From the NCBI GenBank assembly GCA_964624765.1, contig CAZUZO010000024.1, positions 1 to 31,438 of the forward strand: a DNA stretch of 31,438 nt. Reading direction: 5' to 3'. The stretch is from JAGTVB01 sp964624765. GTDB lineage: Bacteria; Pseudomonadota; Gammaproteobacteria; HK1. Under the pieces are notes generated by a model that was not told the DNA's origin, did not search any database, and was given only the letters and a program-made list of their open reading frames with translations. The first letter of the stretch is position 1. The number at the start of each line of letters is the position of its first letter. Below are positions 1 to 7,335 of this stretch, one piece after another. The position numbers and the translations under genes are program-made.

Positions 1-55
1 TCGCCACCGTGCGCCTTGCGACTCCGGCGCTCGTGACATTTTTAAAACAGCTTCT
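1..55 (+). repeat. Family B element, right end only (cut by window start)
   Basis: The first 55 bases match the right-hand end of the complete family B element at 7110-7328: a conserved block (CCGGCGCTCGTGA) followed by the terminal repeat ending AAACAGCTTCT. The left part lies outside the window. The end falls 36 bases before the first possible start of the midA-like gene, so the element forms the upstream flank of that gene. The sequence TTAG just outside matches the CTNAG pattern seen at other copies when read on the opposite strand. Confidence 0.8.
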
Positions 56-91
56 TAGCAAGGAGCGAAACCCGATGCATCGAGCACCCCC

Positions 92-1267
92 GTGCCGGCA
101 TTGAACATGCCCCTACCGGATGCCCTGGCGCGCATTCGCAGCGAACGACTTAGCCACCGGCTGCAGAGTGAGATCGCGCGAGCCGGCCCCATCCCCTTCT
201 CGCGCTACATGGATTGGGTCCTTTACGCGCCTAAGCTCGGCTACTATTGCGCCAACGCCGATCTATTTGGCAACGCCGGCGACTTCGTCACCGCCCCGGA
301 GATCTCTCCACTCTTTGCCCGCTGTATCGCGCGCTTGATCACAGAGGTATTGGGCGAACTCGATGCCGACGAGGTGGTTGAGGTCGGCGCCGGCTCCGGG
401 ATCATGGCAGCGGACCTGCTTCAGGCGCTGCAAGCCGGCCAACATCCAGTGCGTCGTTACACTATCCTCGAGCCGAGCGCCGCGCTTCGTCGTCGGCAGA
501 AAAAAACCCTGGCGGCTCGTGTGCCGTCGCTGGCGCAGCGCGTATCGTGGCTTGATCGGCTACCTCGCCCCGATTTCCGAGGCGTCATTCTAGCCAACGA
601 AGTGCTGGACGCAATGCCCGCTAGCCGGTTTCGAGTCATGGGAGATGGCGTCGGCGAATGGCATGTCACCTGGGAATCCGATCGCTTCGTGTGGACGCTC
701 GCCCCTCCCTCCGATCCTGTGCTCGAACAGGCTATCGCCACCATCCAACGGGATCTCGGCCAGCCGCTATCGCAAGGCTATGATTCCGAGGTCAATCTGC
801 GGCATACGCCCTGGGTGCGGGCCATGGCACAACGCCTTAGCGCCGGTCTTATGCTACTGATCGACTACGGTTATGGTCGTCGCGAATACTATCACCCGCA
901 ACGCGATACCGGTACCCTCGTTTGCTACTACCGCCACGTGGCCCATGATGATCCGCTCCTATGGCCAGGCTTACAGGACATCAGCGTGCATGTCGATTTC
1001 ACCTCTATCGCCGAGGCGGCCGTGGCCAATGGCCTACACATTGCGTGCTTTACCACGCAAGCCAGTTTCCTGCTGGCCACCGGCCTTACCGACATGTTGG
1101 CCGAGGCCAGATCGAACTGGGCACGCTATCGAGATGGGGTGCGGCAAGCCAAGCGATTGCTTCTCCCGGGAGAAATGGGGGAGCTCATCAAGGTCATGGC
1201 ATTGACGCGGGGGATCGCATCGTCCCTGCAGGGATTTGACTGGCACGATCTCCGGAACAGGCTCTAG
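92..1267 (+). CDS. MidA/NDUFAF7-family SAM-dependent methyltransferase (DUF185)
   Basis: A 391-residue protein of the MidA/NDUFAF7 family (COG1565). It carries the family signature GDFVTAPEISPLF at residues 63-75 and a Rossmann SAM-binding glycine motif VEVGAGSG at 96-103. The mitochondrial relative methylates an arginine of a complex I subunit; the bacterial substrate is not established, so methyltransferase is as far as the call goes. The start is uncertain. GTG at 92 gives MPALNMPLPD, and an in-frame ATG at 107 would remove five residues. Neither has a good ribosome binding site; the AAGGAG at 60-65 instead faces an out-of-frame ATG at 75. The gene converges on the NDUFA9-like gene, 30 bases away. 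Confidence 0.9.
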   Translation: MPALNMPLPDALARIRSERLSHRLQSEIARAGPIPFSRYMDWVLYAPKLGYYCANADLFGNAGDFVTAPEISPLFARCIARLITEVLGELDADEVVEVGAGSGIMAADLLQALQAGQHPVRRYTILEPSAALRRRQKKTLAARVPSLAQRVSWLDRLPRPDFRGVILANEVLDAMPASRFRVMGDGVGEWHVTWESDRFVWTLAPPSDPVLEQAIATIQRDLGQPLSQGYDSEVNLRHTPWVRAMAQRLSAGLMLLIDYGYGRREYYHPQRDTGTLVCYYRHVAHDDPLLWPGLQDISVHVDFTSIAEAAVANGLHIACFTTQASFLLATGLTDMLAEARSNWARYRDGVRQAKRLLLPGEMGELIKVMALTRGIASSLQGFDWHDLRNRL

Positions 1268-1297
1268 AGACTAGCGTCGAACGCCGTTTCCAAGGCA

Positions 1298-2266
1298 TCA
1301 ATGGCGTCCTGCAGAGCAGCGTAACGAACTGTACAGCCCATCCTCACCGCCAAACTTGAGGTATTTTGGAACCACCGCATCGATGCCGATCGGCTTGATA
1401 CCGAGCGCCAGCAGACCATTCTCTGCGCAGGCTTGTGGAATCTTTAGGCAGTGGTCGTTATCCCCGATGAACAGCGGATTAGAGAGCGTCCATAGAAACC
1501 GCACTTGCCATCTCGACAGCGAGTCGTTCAGGGGCAGGATATATTGACGTCGGCTCAGCAAGCGCGCGGTATAACGCACCAATTGCACCAGGCGGTAGGT
1601 GCGAGGTCCACACAGGTCATAGGCGTTGCCAAATGTGCGTCGATCTTCGAGGCACGTTAGCAAGGCTTGAACGACATCCTTAACCCACACCGGTGCCAAC
1701 TTCACTTCCGGACAAGCCACTGGCAAGGCCACCGGAATCCGTGTCAGCCACCGTGCGAAGCGGTTGAACAGCTCGTCCTGAGGCCCAAAGATCGGGGCTG
1801 GGCGCAAGATAGTGATGGCAAGCGCCGGATCCGCTCCCGCCACATTCTGCAGGGCGCCTTCCCCCTCACCCTTGCTACGCAGATAAGCGCTCTCTGCGCT
1901 CGCAGAAGCGTTCACCGCGCTAACATGCAACAGACGGGAAATGCCTTGCGCCTGACACGCCTCGGCAAGACGGCGCGGCAATTCGACGTGCACGGCCTTA
2001 AGAACCTCATCTTTCTGCCGTCGGGCGCTATGAACACCGACCAGGTTGATCACCGCGTCGCACTGCTGCAGCTCGGTATGAAGGTCAGTACTCGAATGGA
2101 CGTCGGCCTCGACCAGGGTCACCCGAGGCAACACCAAAAAATCCCGATGACGCTCGCGGTGCCTAGTGAGGACCCGAACCCGATAACCGCATTGCCCTAA
2201 GGCCGGGACAAGGTGCTGCCCCACGAATCCCGTGCCACCCAGCACACACACATTACGTATAGCCAT
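1298..2266 (-). CDS. NDUFA9-type atypical SDR, NAD(P)-binding protein
   Basis: A 322-residue extended/atypical short-chain dehydrogenase of the complex I NDUFA9 subunit type. The N-terminus has the Rossmann motif GGTGFVGQHL (residues 10-19), followed by VEADVHSS and an INLVG segment typical of the family. A YLRSK sequence matches the Y-x3-K catalytic pattern. In mitochondria NDUFA9 is a non-catalytic NADPH-binding subunit of complex I. In bacteria the family is widespread, and quinone-related or complex I related roles are only inferred. It converges with a homologue of the complex I assembly methyltransferase NDUFAF7. The ATG at 2266 is the first plausible start; upstream lies a gene-free stretch. 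Confidence 0.85.
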   Translation of the reverse strand: MAIRNVCVLGGTGFVGQHLVPALGQCGYRVRVLTRHRERHRDFLVLPRVTLVEADVHSSTDLHTELQQCDAVINLVGVHSARRQKDEVLKAVHVELPRRLAEACQAQGISRLLHVSAVNASASAESAYLRSKGEGEGALQNVAGADPALAITILRPAPIFGPQDELFNRFARWLTRIPVALPVACPEVKLAPVWVKDVVQALLTCLEDRRTFGNAYDLCGPRTYRLVQLVRYTARLLSRRQYILPLNDSLSRWQVRFLWTLSNPLFIGDNDHCLKIPQACAENGLLALGIKPIGIDAVVPKYLKFGGEDGLYSSLRCSAGRH

Positions 2267-2707
2267 GATTGATCTTACAGGGTATTGGTCAGTTAATCCG
2301 GGGGCTGGATTCTGGCGAAGTCTTCGAACGGGGTCAACCGACCCAATCGACCGAGTCCCCTGTCAGAACCCCACACACCAAGCAGACACATGAACAAGGC
2401 CAGATCCGTCTCCATCGATGTTGAATCGCCCTGCGCACAACGCCTTAGCAAGTGTATCATGGGAGGTCTAGGCGCCATCGAGACAAGCTTTCAGGGGGCC
2501 GTATGTTCCGGCTCCCCATCGCGCGCCATGGACAAGAGGTGCTCGGAACGCCGGATCAGTTATCATTAGGTGTGGATAAGATGGGCGGCGGTCATCCTTT
2601 CGGCAGATCGATGAACTTTGCCCGTGGGACGGCCGAAGGCCTGGACGCCAAGGGTACGCTCCGAACAGCAACCCTGCCGAACCGATGACTCTGGCCGTAT
2701 ACACAAG
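2267..2707. other. Gene-free region between NDUFA9-like gene and hisI
   Basis: This stretch of about 440 bases separates two divergent genes. Short open frames on both strands (roughly 60-80 codons) resemble no family I recognise, overlap one another, and look like chance frames in G+C-rich DNA. It should hold the promoters of both flanking genes, but I see no convincing -35/-10 pair. hisF, which normally precedes hisI, is not here, and no remnant of it can be recognised. Confidence 0.5.
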
Positions 2708-3109
2708 ATGAATACCAAAACTCCGTGGTTGGACGACATCCAGTGGAATCAGGAAGGGTTGCTACCTGTTATCGTCCAGGATGCGTTGCAGGGCGACATA
2801 TTGATGATGGCGTGGATGAACCGTGAGGCCCTGCATTTGACAGTGGAAGAGCAGCGGGCAGTCTTTTGGTCCCGCTCCCGACAACGCTTGTGGAGAAAAG
2901 GCGAAGACTCAGGTAACGTACAGCGGGTACGGGAAATGAGATTAGATTGCGACGGTGACGCTTTGCTGCTGCGGGTTGAACAACAGGGCGGTGTCGCCTG
3001 TCATACAGGACGGCGCAGCTGCTTCTATCGAGCACTCCAAGAGAAGCGTTGGATAGCGGTTGAGCCGGTGCTAAAAGATCCACAAATGCTGTATGGCAAG
3101 AAAGTATAG
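2708..3109 (+). CDS. hisI: Phosphoribosyl-AMP cyclohydrolase
   Basis: A 133-residue HisI protein, which opens the purine ring of phosphoribosyl-AMP in the third step of histidine synthesis in the cytoplasm. The family signature is clear: WSRSRQRLWRKGE near the middle, then DCDGDALLLRV, then ACHTGRRSCFYR, whose cysteines bind zinc in known structures. The frame is open upstream to 2618, but those residues are unlike HisI. The ATG at 2708 gives MNTKTPWLDDIQWN, the normal N-terminus. It is followed 93 bases later by hisE as a separate gene, not fused as in enteric bacteria. Confidence 0.96.
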   Translation: MNTKTPWLDDIQWNQEGLLPVIVQDALQGDILMMAWMNREALHLTVEEQRAVFWSRSRQRLWRKGEDSGNVQRVREMRLDCDGDALLLRVEQQGGVACHTGRRSCFYRALQEKRWIAVEPVLKDPQMLYGKKV

Positions 3110-3202
3110 TTTAGTGAAATAGAGCTCCGCTAGCATGGAACATGCAATTTCGCGTTTCCCGAGCAATGCGGAGAGTCTTACGGACAGGGTTATCGTTATT
3201 CC

Positions 3203-3538
3203 GTGACACCTGGAGACGATATACTGATTGAGCTGGCGCGCGTGCTAGAACGTCGCAAGTCGGCCGATCCGCGGACTTCTTATGTGAGCGCCCTTTACGC
3301 TAAAGGTCTAGACGCCATTCTCAAAAAGGTCGGAGAGGAAGCAGCGGAGCTCATCATTGCTGCCAAGGGCTGCGAGCGCAGCGCGCTGATCCACGAAACG
3401 GCCGATCTCTGGTTCCACACCTTGGTGCTGCTTGCCGCGAAGGGGTTGGGTCCGACGGAGGTATTGGCGGAGCTTGGCCGGCGATTCGCTTTCTCCGGCC
3501 TCGCCGAGAAGGCGGCTCGAAACGAGCGCGAAGGATGA
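3203..3538 (+). CDS. hisE: Phosphoribosyl-ATP pyrophosphatase
   Basis: A 111-residue HisE protein of the all-alpha NTP pyrophosphohydrolase fold, removing pyrophosphate from phosphoribosyl-ATP in the second step of histidine synthesis. Diagnostic sequences are SYVSALYAKG, KKVGEEAAELIIAAK (metal-binding glutamates) and HETADLWFHTLVLLA. The start is GTG at 3203, with only a weak purine-rich stretch upstream. The hisI-hisE-tatABC order is common in beta- and gammaproteobacteria, so co-transcription with tat genes is likely. A mosaic repeat begins 9 bases after the stop codon. Confidence 0.95.
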   Translation: MTPGDDILIELARVLERRKSADPRTSYVSALYAKGLDAILKKVGEEAAELIIAAKGCERSALIHETADLWFHTLVLLAAKGLGPTEVLAELGRRFAFSGLAEKAARNEREG

Positions 3539-3547
3539 TAGCAGACT

Positions 3548-3641
3548 GAGAAGCTGTTTCAAAAATGTCGCGAGTGGGCCAAGAGCCAGGCAGACGGGGC
3601 AAAGCCGCGACACATATCAGATCGATAGGCAAACAGCGGGG
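3548..3641 (+). repeat. Mosaic element: family B left end on a family A body
   Basis: The left end reads GAAGCTGTTTCAAAAAT, the family B terminal repeat. From GTCGCGAG onward the sequence follows family A (AAGAGCCAGGC, then ACATATCAGAT and GATAGGC). The conserved right half of family A (ACCGCCCAACGCCGCTATCGGG) and the right terminus are missing, so it is truncated near 3641. It lies between hisE and tatA. Confidence 0.7.
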
Positions 3642-3773
3642 TAACATCTATGGCACCCGTACGAGCTTTCGGAGTCATGTCTGACGAGGGTCATGCCAGT
3701 GACAAAACACCGAACAGATCGTCAAGCGTTGACGATGGGATACGGTTCGAGACCGAATTAGACGGAGATGCAC

Positions 3774-4028
3774 ATGGGTATCAGCATTTGGCAACTACTG
3801 ATTGTCTTACTGATCATACTGTTACTTTTTGGGACCAAGAAATTGCGTACCATGGGAGCAGACCTCGGTTCAGCCATCAAGCATTTTCGATCGGCGGTTA
3901 AGGAAGCCGACGATAATCCGGATGTGGGTGACGCACGGAAGCTGGAAGACCGTCCCGCTGGCACAGTGATCGAAGGCGAAGTTGCCAAGGAATCGGCACA
4001 AACGGCCCAGAAAGGTGAGAAGGTGTAA
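3774..4028 (+). CDS. tatA: Twin-arginine translocase subunit TatA
   Basis: An 84-residue TatA protein, which polymerises in the inner membrane to form the passage for folded Tat substrates. A single N-terminal membrane helix (ISIWQLLIVLLIILLLF) is followed by the FGTKKLR hinge and an amphipathic helix (LGSAIKHFRSAVKEAD), then a charged, disordered tail. An ATG lies two codons earlier at 3768, but the GGAG at 3764-3767 is then only 0 bases away. With the ATG at 3774 it has a normal 6-base gap and gives the standard MGISIWQ start. tatB normally follows closely, but here 231 bases containing a family A element intervene. Confidence 0.95.
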   Translation: MGISIWQLLIVLLIILLLFGTKKLRTMGADLGSAIKHFRSAVKEADDNPDVGDARKLEDRPAGTVIEGEVAKESAQTAQKGEKV

Positions 4029-4082
4029 GCGTCTGGTTGAGCGCTGGGATAAAGCTCAGGCTCGGTGTCTAGGTCCCGCTGC

Positions 4083-4228
4083 GAGGTTGTGCAAGGACCA
4101 TCGCGAGCGGAACGCGAGTCAGGAAGCGGACGGCGCGCAACGACGAGAGATATAATGTGTAGATAGGCGAGCAGCGAGCACCGCCCAACGCCGCTATCGG
4201 GTGGTGTAGCAGGTTTCCTCTCAACCTC
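4083..4228 (+). repeat. Family A element between tatA and tatB
   Basis: This is a diverged but full-length family A copy of about 146 bp. It begins GAGGTTGTG and ends CAACCTC followed by TGAG. The internal block from TAGATAGGCGAG through GCACCGCCCAACGCC to GCTATCGGG is almost identical to the copy after tatC. The termini pair imperfectly, so this copy looks older. It is in the same orientation as the tat genes and starts 54 bases after the tatA stop. Confidence 0.82.
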
Positions 4229-4259
4229 TGAGTGCAGGCACACCCTCTAACGCACACGT

Positions 4260-4685
4260 ATGTTTGACCTTGGGTTCTGGGAACTCGCATTAATCGGGCT
4301 CATAGCCTTACTGGTATTCGGGCCAGAACGGCTACCGGAGGTGGCCCGCACTGCCGGCCTTTGGGTGAGCCGGATTCGGCGCTTTGTCGCCAATGTCAAG
4401 CGCGACGTTGAGCAGGAGATTAGAGCCGAAGAACTCAAGCAAATCCTCAAACAACCCAACCCGCTGAGTGAAGTCCACGAGATACTCGAAGAAACCCGTC
4501 GCAGCTTGGAAAAACCTGTTACGACAACCGCCGACTCGCCCCCCGCGGTGGCAGCCCCTCGGCCGGTGGCTCAATCCGAAAGCCCCGGGCTTGAAGCCAA
4601 GCCGGAGGACCCCTCCAGGCAACCCAAACCCGAAACCACGCTTGACCCCGTTTCCAGCCATGACAAGCAAGCAGCGCGGCACTGA
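4260..4685 (+). CDS. tatB: Sec-independent translocase protein TatB
   Basis: A 141-residue TatB, the partner of TatC in the receptor complex that binds twin-arginine signal peptides. It has the N-terminal membrane helix MFDLGFWELALIGLIALLVF, the FGPERLPEVAR hinge that distinguishes TatB from TatA, and a long amphipathic helix (residues about 25-65). A proline-, serine- and charge-rich tail follows, of the kind usually found disordered. The gene starts 31 bases after the end of the repeat and its 3' end may overlap tatC by 26 bases. Confidence 0.95.
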   Translation: MFDLGFWELALIGLIALLVFGPERLPEVARTAGLWVSRIRRFVANVKRDVEQEIRAEELKQILKQPNPLSEVHEILEETRRSLEKPVTTTADSPPAVAAPRPVAQSESPGLEAKPEDPSRQPKPETTLDPVSSHDKQAARH

Positions 4686-5469
4686 ATCGTCGACATCGAA
4701 CGAGATGCCATTTGTGGCGCATCTGATCGAGCTGCGCAACCGGCTGTTGCGGGTCACCGCTGCGGTGGGTGTCATCTTGCTAGCCTTACTGCCTTTCGCC
4801 AACCAGCTTTACTCGTCGGTAGCCGCGCCCCTCCTGGCGCACCTTCCGGAAGGCACCAGCATGATTGCCACCGAAGTGGCGTCGCCGTTTCTCACTCCCT
4901 TCAAGCTGGCTTTGATCGCGGCGATTTTTCTCGCCATGCCGGTGGTCCTGTATCAGCTTTGGGCTTTCGTGGCGCCCGGGCTGTATCAACATGAGCGCAG
5001 ACTGGTTTTCCCATTGCTCTTAACCAGCACCATCTTGTTCTATCTCGGTGCAGCTTTTGCCTACTACGTGGTGTTCCCGTTGGTATTTAGCTTTTTCATC
5101 ACGGCGGCGCCCGAAGGCGTGGCAGTGATGACCGATATCAGTAAGTACCTCGACTTCGTGCTAAAGCTTTTTTTCGCCTTCGGGCTTGCTTTTGAAGTGC
5201 CCATCGCGACCATCCTGTTGGTTTGGGCAGGGGTAACCACCCCTGATAAGCTAGTCGCCAAGCGCCCCTACATCATCGTGGGGGCGTTTGTCGTTGGTAT
5301 GCTGCTAACCCCTCCCGATATCATTTCTCAGAGCTTGCTCGCCGTACCGATGTGGTTACTCTTTGAGCTAGGCGTTTTCATTTCCCGACTGTATGTAAGT
5401 GGAAAATGGTTCAAGAGCGGGAAGAAACCTCCAAATGCTGACCAGGCCGCCACCAAGAGCCAGCCCTGA
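4660..5469 (+). CDS. tatC: Sec-independent translocase protein TatC
   Basis: A 269-residue multispanning TatC, the core of the Tat substrate receptor. The conserved N-terminus MPFVAHLIELRNRLLR is followed by six hydrophobic segments, with FxxPFK-type residues (SPFLTPFKLA) before the second. The start is uncertain: ATG 4660 overlaps tatB by 26 bases, while ATG 4705 gives 254 residues, close to the usual family length. Neither has a strong ribosome binding site. The frame is open further upstream, but that stretch is the tatB coding region. The TGA stop is directly abutted by the family A element and probably belongs to the element's left end. Confidence 0.93.
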   Translation: MTSKQRGTESSTSNEMPFVAHLIELRNRLLRVTAAVGVILLALLPFANQLYSSVAAPLLAHLPEGTSMIATEVASPFLTPFKLALIAAIFLAMPVVLYQLWAFVAPGLYQHERRLVFPLLLTSTILFYLGAAFAYYVVFPLVFSFFITAAPEGVAVMTDISKYLDFVLKLFFAFGLAFEVPIATILLVWAGVTTPDKLVAKRPYIIVGAFVVGMLLTPPDIISQSLLAVPMWLLFELGVFISRLYVSGKWFKSGKKPPNADQAATKSQP

Positions 5470-5616
5470 GAGGTTGTGAAAAAAACCGTCGCGAGCGGCC
5501 CGAGAGCCAGGCGGACGGAGCGAAGCCAAGAGACATATCAGATAGATAGGCGAGGAGCGAGCACCGCCCAACGCCGCTATCGGGTTGTCTAGCAGGTTTT
5601 TTCACAACCTCTGAGC
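5466..5616 (+). repeat. Family A element, complete copy with perfect 15-bp inverted ends
   Basis: This is the best preserved family A copy. GAGGTTGTGAAAAAA at 5470-5484 is the exact reverse complement of TTTTTTCACAACCTC at 5597-5611. The flanks CTGA on the left and TGAGC on the right recur at other copies and extend the inverted repeat with one mismatch, so the element probably spans about 5466-5616. The tatC stop codon (5467-5469) lies inside this extended end. There is no open frame inside. The size and long inverted ends fit a MITE-like non-autonomous element. Confidence 0.87.
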
Positions 5617-5913
5617 AATGCCGCAAGGGAAAGACGAGGTAAACGTTTCGGTTACCAACACGAGTCCCCCCAGCGAACAGGAGAGGAGACCCTGACTTCC
5701 GGAGGGGCGTGCAACAGTATCAGGAAAGACGCCGGTCCTAGTGCCAACAACCTACACAGCATGATATATTTTACTATCGTTCAATGTTTCGTCATATCCC
5801 GTCGTTACCATCAACACCTCATTTCTTCGCAAGGGAATGAAAGCCAGGGCATGGCGAATCATTAAATTAATCCTTTGTTTTAATTGTGTTACCATTCTAG
5901 CTTTGGGGGGAAT
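5617..5913 (+). promoter_or_regulatory. AT-rich upstream region of the desaturase gene
   Basis: The 300 bases between the repeat and the desaturase contain no gene I can recognise. The last 60 bases are much richer in A+T than the surroundings, as expected of a promoter. An inverted repeat AATTAA (5865-5870) / TTAATT (5880-5885) with a 9-base spacer could be a regulator site. I could not find a well-spaced -35/-10 pair, so the promoter call rests on composition and position only. Confidence 0.4.
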
Positions 5914-7089
5914 ATGCTTTACGGTATATTGAACCTGTCTTATTGGCAATATATTCTAATAACATTAGTTCTAACGCATCTCACTATCGTTAGCGTTACC
6001 ATCTATCTTCATCGGCACCAGGCCCATCGAGCACTGGATCTCCATCCGGCCCTCAGTCATTTCTTTCGCTTCTGGCTTTGGCTCACCACAGGCATGGTGA
6101 CCAAGCAATGGAGCGCCATTCACCGCAAGCACCACGCCCGGGTCGAGACACCTGAGGATCCGCACAGTCCACAGATCTTCGGCATCCGCAAAGTGCTTTT
6201 TCAAGGCGCGGAGCTCTACCGGCAGGAGGCGAAGAACCAAGAAACCATCAGGCGTTACGGCCACGGCGCGCCGGACGACTGGCTGGAGCGGCATCTCTAT
6301 ACCCCCCACACCCGCCTCGGTATACTGCTGATGCTCGCCTTGGACTTGATCCTTTTCGGTCTCCCAGGCATCACTATTTGGGCAGTTCAGATGATGTGGA
6401 TCCCGTTCTTTGCCGCCGGCGTCATTAACGGTGTAGGCCATTGGGCAGGATATCGAAATTATGAAACGCGAGATCGCTCCACTAATATCGTGCCTTGGGG
6501 AATACTGATCGGCGGTGAAGAGCTGCATAACAACCACCATGCATTCGCCAGTTCAGCGAAATTCTCCAACAAGTGGTGGGAGTTCGATATTGGGTGGATG
6601 TATATTCAGTTATTCCGATATCTTGGACTGGTGCGGGTCAAAAAGTTGATACCGCAACCTGTACTGAGCCAAGACAAAGGGCTATTGGACTTAGAGGTTC
6701 TTTCAGCGATATTGAGTAGCCGAATGCAAATCATGGCGCAATACGCACGCAATGTCGTGTCTCGAGTGTACAAAGAGGAACTTCAGCAGGCCGATGCCTC
6801 TGCTAGACCGATGCTAAAACACGCCAAATCGCTCTTAGTACGCGAGGAGTCGCTGCTAACGCCAGAGGCCCAAAAACGACTCGACAGCATCCTGTCCAAC
6901 AGCTACACGCTTAAGACCGTTTACCACTACAAACGCCAACTTCAGGCCATTTGGCAGGAACGCACCGCAAGCCATGAGCGTCTGCTGCAGGCGTTACAAT
7001 TGTGGTGCAAAGAGGCAGAAGCCACAGGTATCCAGGCACTCCAGGATTTCGCGCGCTCCTTGCGGCGTTACTCTCTGCGTTCGACGTAA
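5914..7089 (+). CDS. Delta-9-type membrane fatty acid desaturase (DesA-like)
   Basis: A 391-residue membrane di-iron acyl desaturase that introduces a double bond into saturated acyl chains. All three histidine boxes are present: HRHQAHR near residue 33, HRKHH near 70, and HNNHHAF near 210. Hydrophobic pairs lie between them (WQYILITLVLTHLTIVSV at the N-terminus; ILLMLALDLILFGLPGITIW in the middle). The C-terminal 130 residues are soluble and helical, as in the roughly 390-residue Pseudomonas DesA, which acts on phospholipid acyl chains. ATG 5914 is preceded by GGGGGG and is chosen over an upstream non-ATG start at 5884. A family B element begins 20 bases after the stop. Confidence 0.9.
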   Translation: MLYGILNLSYWQYILITLVLTHLTIVSVTIYLHRHQAHRALDLHPALSHFFRFWLWLTTGMVTKQWSAIHRKHHARVETPEDPHSPQIFGIRKVLFQGAELYRQEAKNQETIRRYGHGAPDDWLERHLYTPHTRLGILLMLALDLILFGLPGITIWAVQMMWIPFFAAGVINGVGHWAGYRNYETRDRSTNIVPWGILIGGEELHNNHHAFASSAKFSNKWWEFDIGWMYIQLFRYLGLVRVKKLIPQPVLSQDKGLLDLEVLSAILSSRMQIMAQYARNVVSRVYKEELQQADASARPMLKHAKSLLVREESLLTPEAQKRLDSILSNSYTLKTVYHYKRQLQAIWQERTASHERLLQALQLWCKEAEATGIQALQDFARSLRRYSLRST

Positions 7090-7109
7090 AGCTGGCCTTG
7101 GGGGCGATC

Positions 7110-7328
7110 AGAATCTGTTTCAAAAATTACTGCGCTTGCCTGAGCTGCGTTGCATGGCGGCTCGCAATCCTCATGTACTGCCTTGTACACTTCGGTTGTT
7201 ACTCGCCCCATCCTTGGGGCTCGCCCCTTCGGGGCCAGCCTGCAGCTATTCAAAATCGTCCCCGACGATTTTGTCGCCACCGTGCGCCTTGCTCTGCCGG
7301 CGCTCGTGATACTTTTGAAACAGCTTCT
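7110..7328 (+). repeat. Family B element, complete copy
   Basis: This is a 219-bp element with inverted ends: AGAATCTGTTTCAAAAAT on the left, and a right end whose reverse complement is AGAAGCTGTTTCAAAAGT. It contains further small hairpins: TGTAC-6-GTACA, GCCCC-TTC-GGGGC, and AAAATCGTC-CCC-GACGATTTT. No protein is encoded. Parts of it recur at 1-55, 7835-8012, 19270-19355, 24845-24901 and 28786-28836. Confidence 0.87.
7252..7272 (+). terminator. Hairpin within the B element, possible desaturase terminator
   Basis: A perfect 9-bp stem (AAAATCGTC / GACGATTTT) with a CCC loop. The A/T ends of the stem give a T4 run on either strand, so it could act as a weak bidirectional intrinsic terminator. 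It lies 160 bases after the desaturase stop. The stem has only modest G+C, so this is tentative. Confidence 0.4.
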
Positions 7329-7335
7329 CGGGTTC

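Noticed and set aside
1667..2200. 177-codon open frame antisense to the NDUFA9-like gene
   Set aside because: It is a mirror of the coding strand in G+C-rich DNA, resembles no family, and the opposite strand has a clear Rossmann-fold protein.
2293..2704. Several 60-80 codon frames before hisI
   Set aside because: They overlap on both strands, have no recognisable motif and no convincing ribosome binding site.
3740..3758. GGTTCGAGACC resembling a tRNA T-arm
   Set aside because: The stem does not pair fully, and no acceptor stem, anticodon arm or D-arm can be found at the right distances.
3650..3901. 83-codon frame overlapping the start of tatA
   Set aside because: It runs out of frame through the conserved TatA helix and shows no family similarity.
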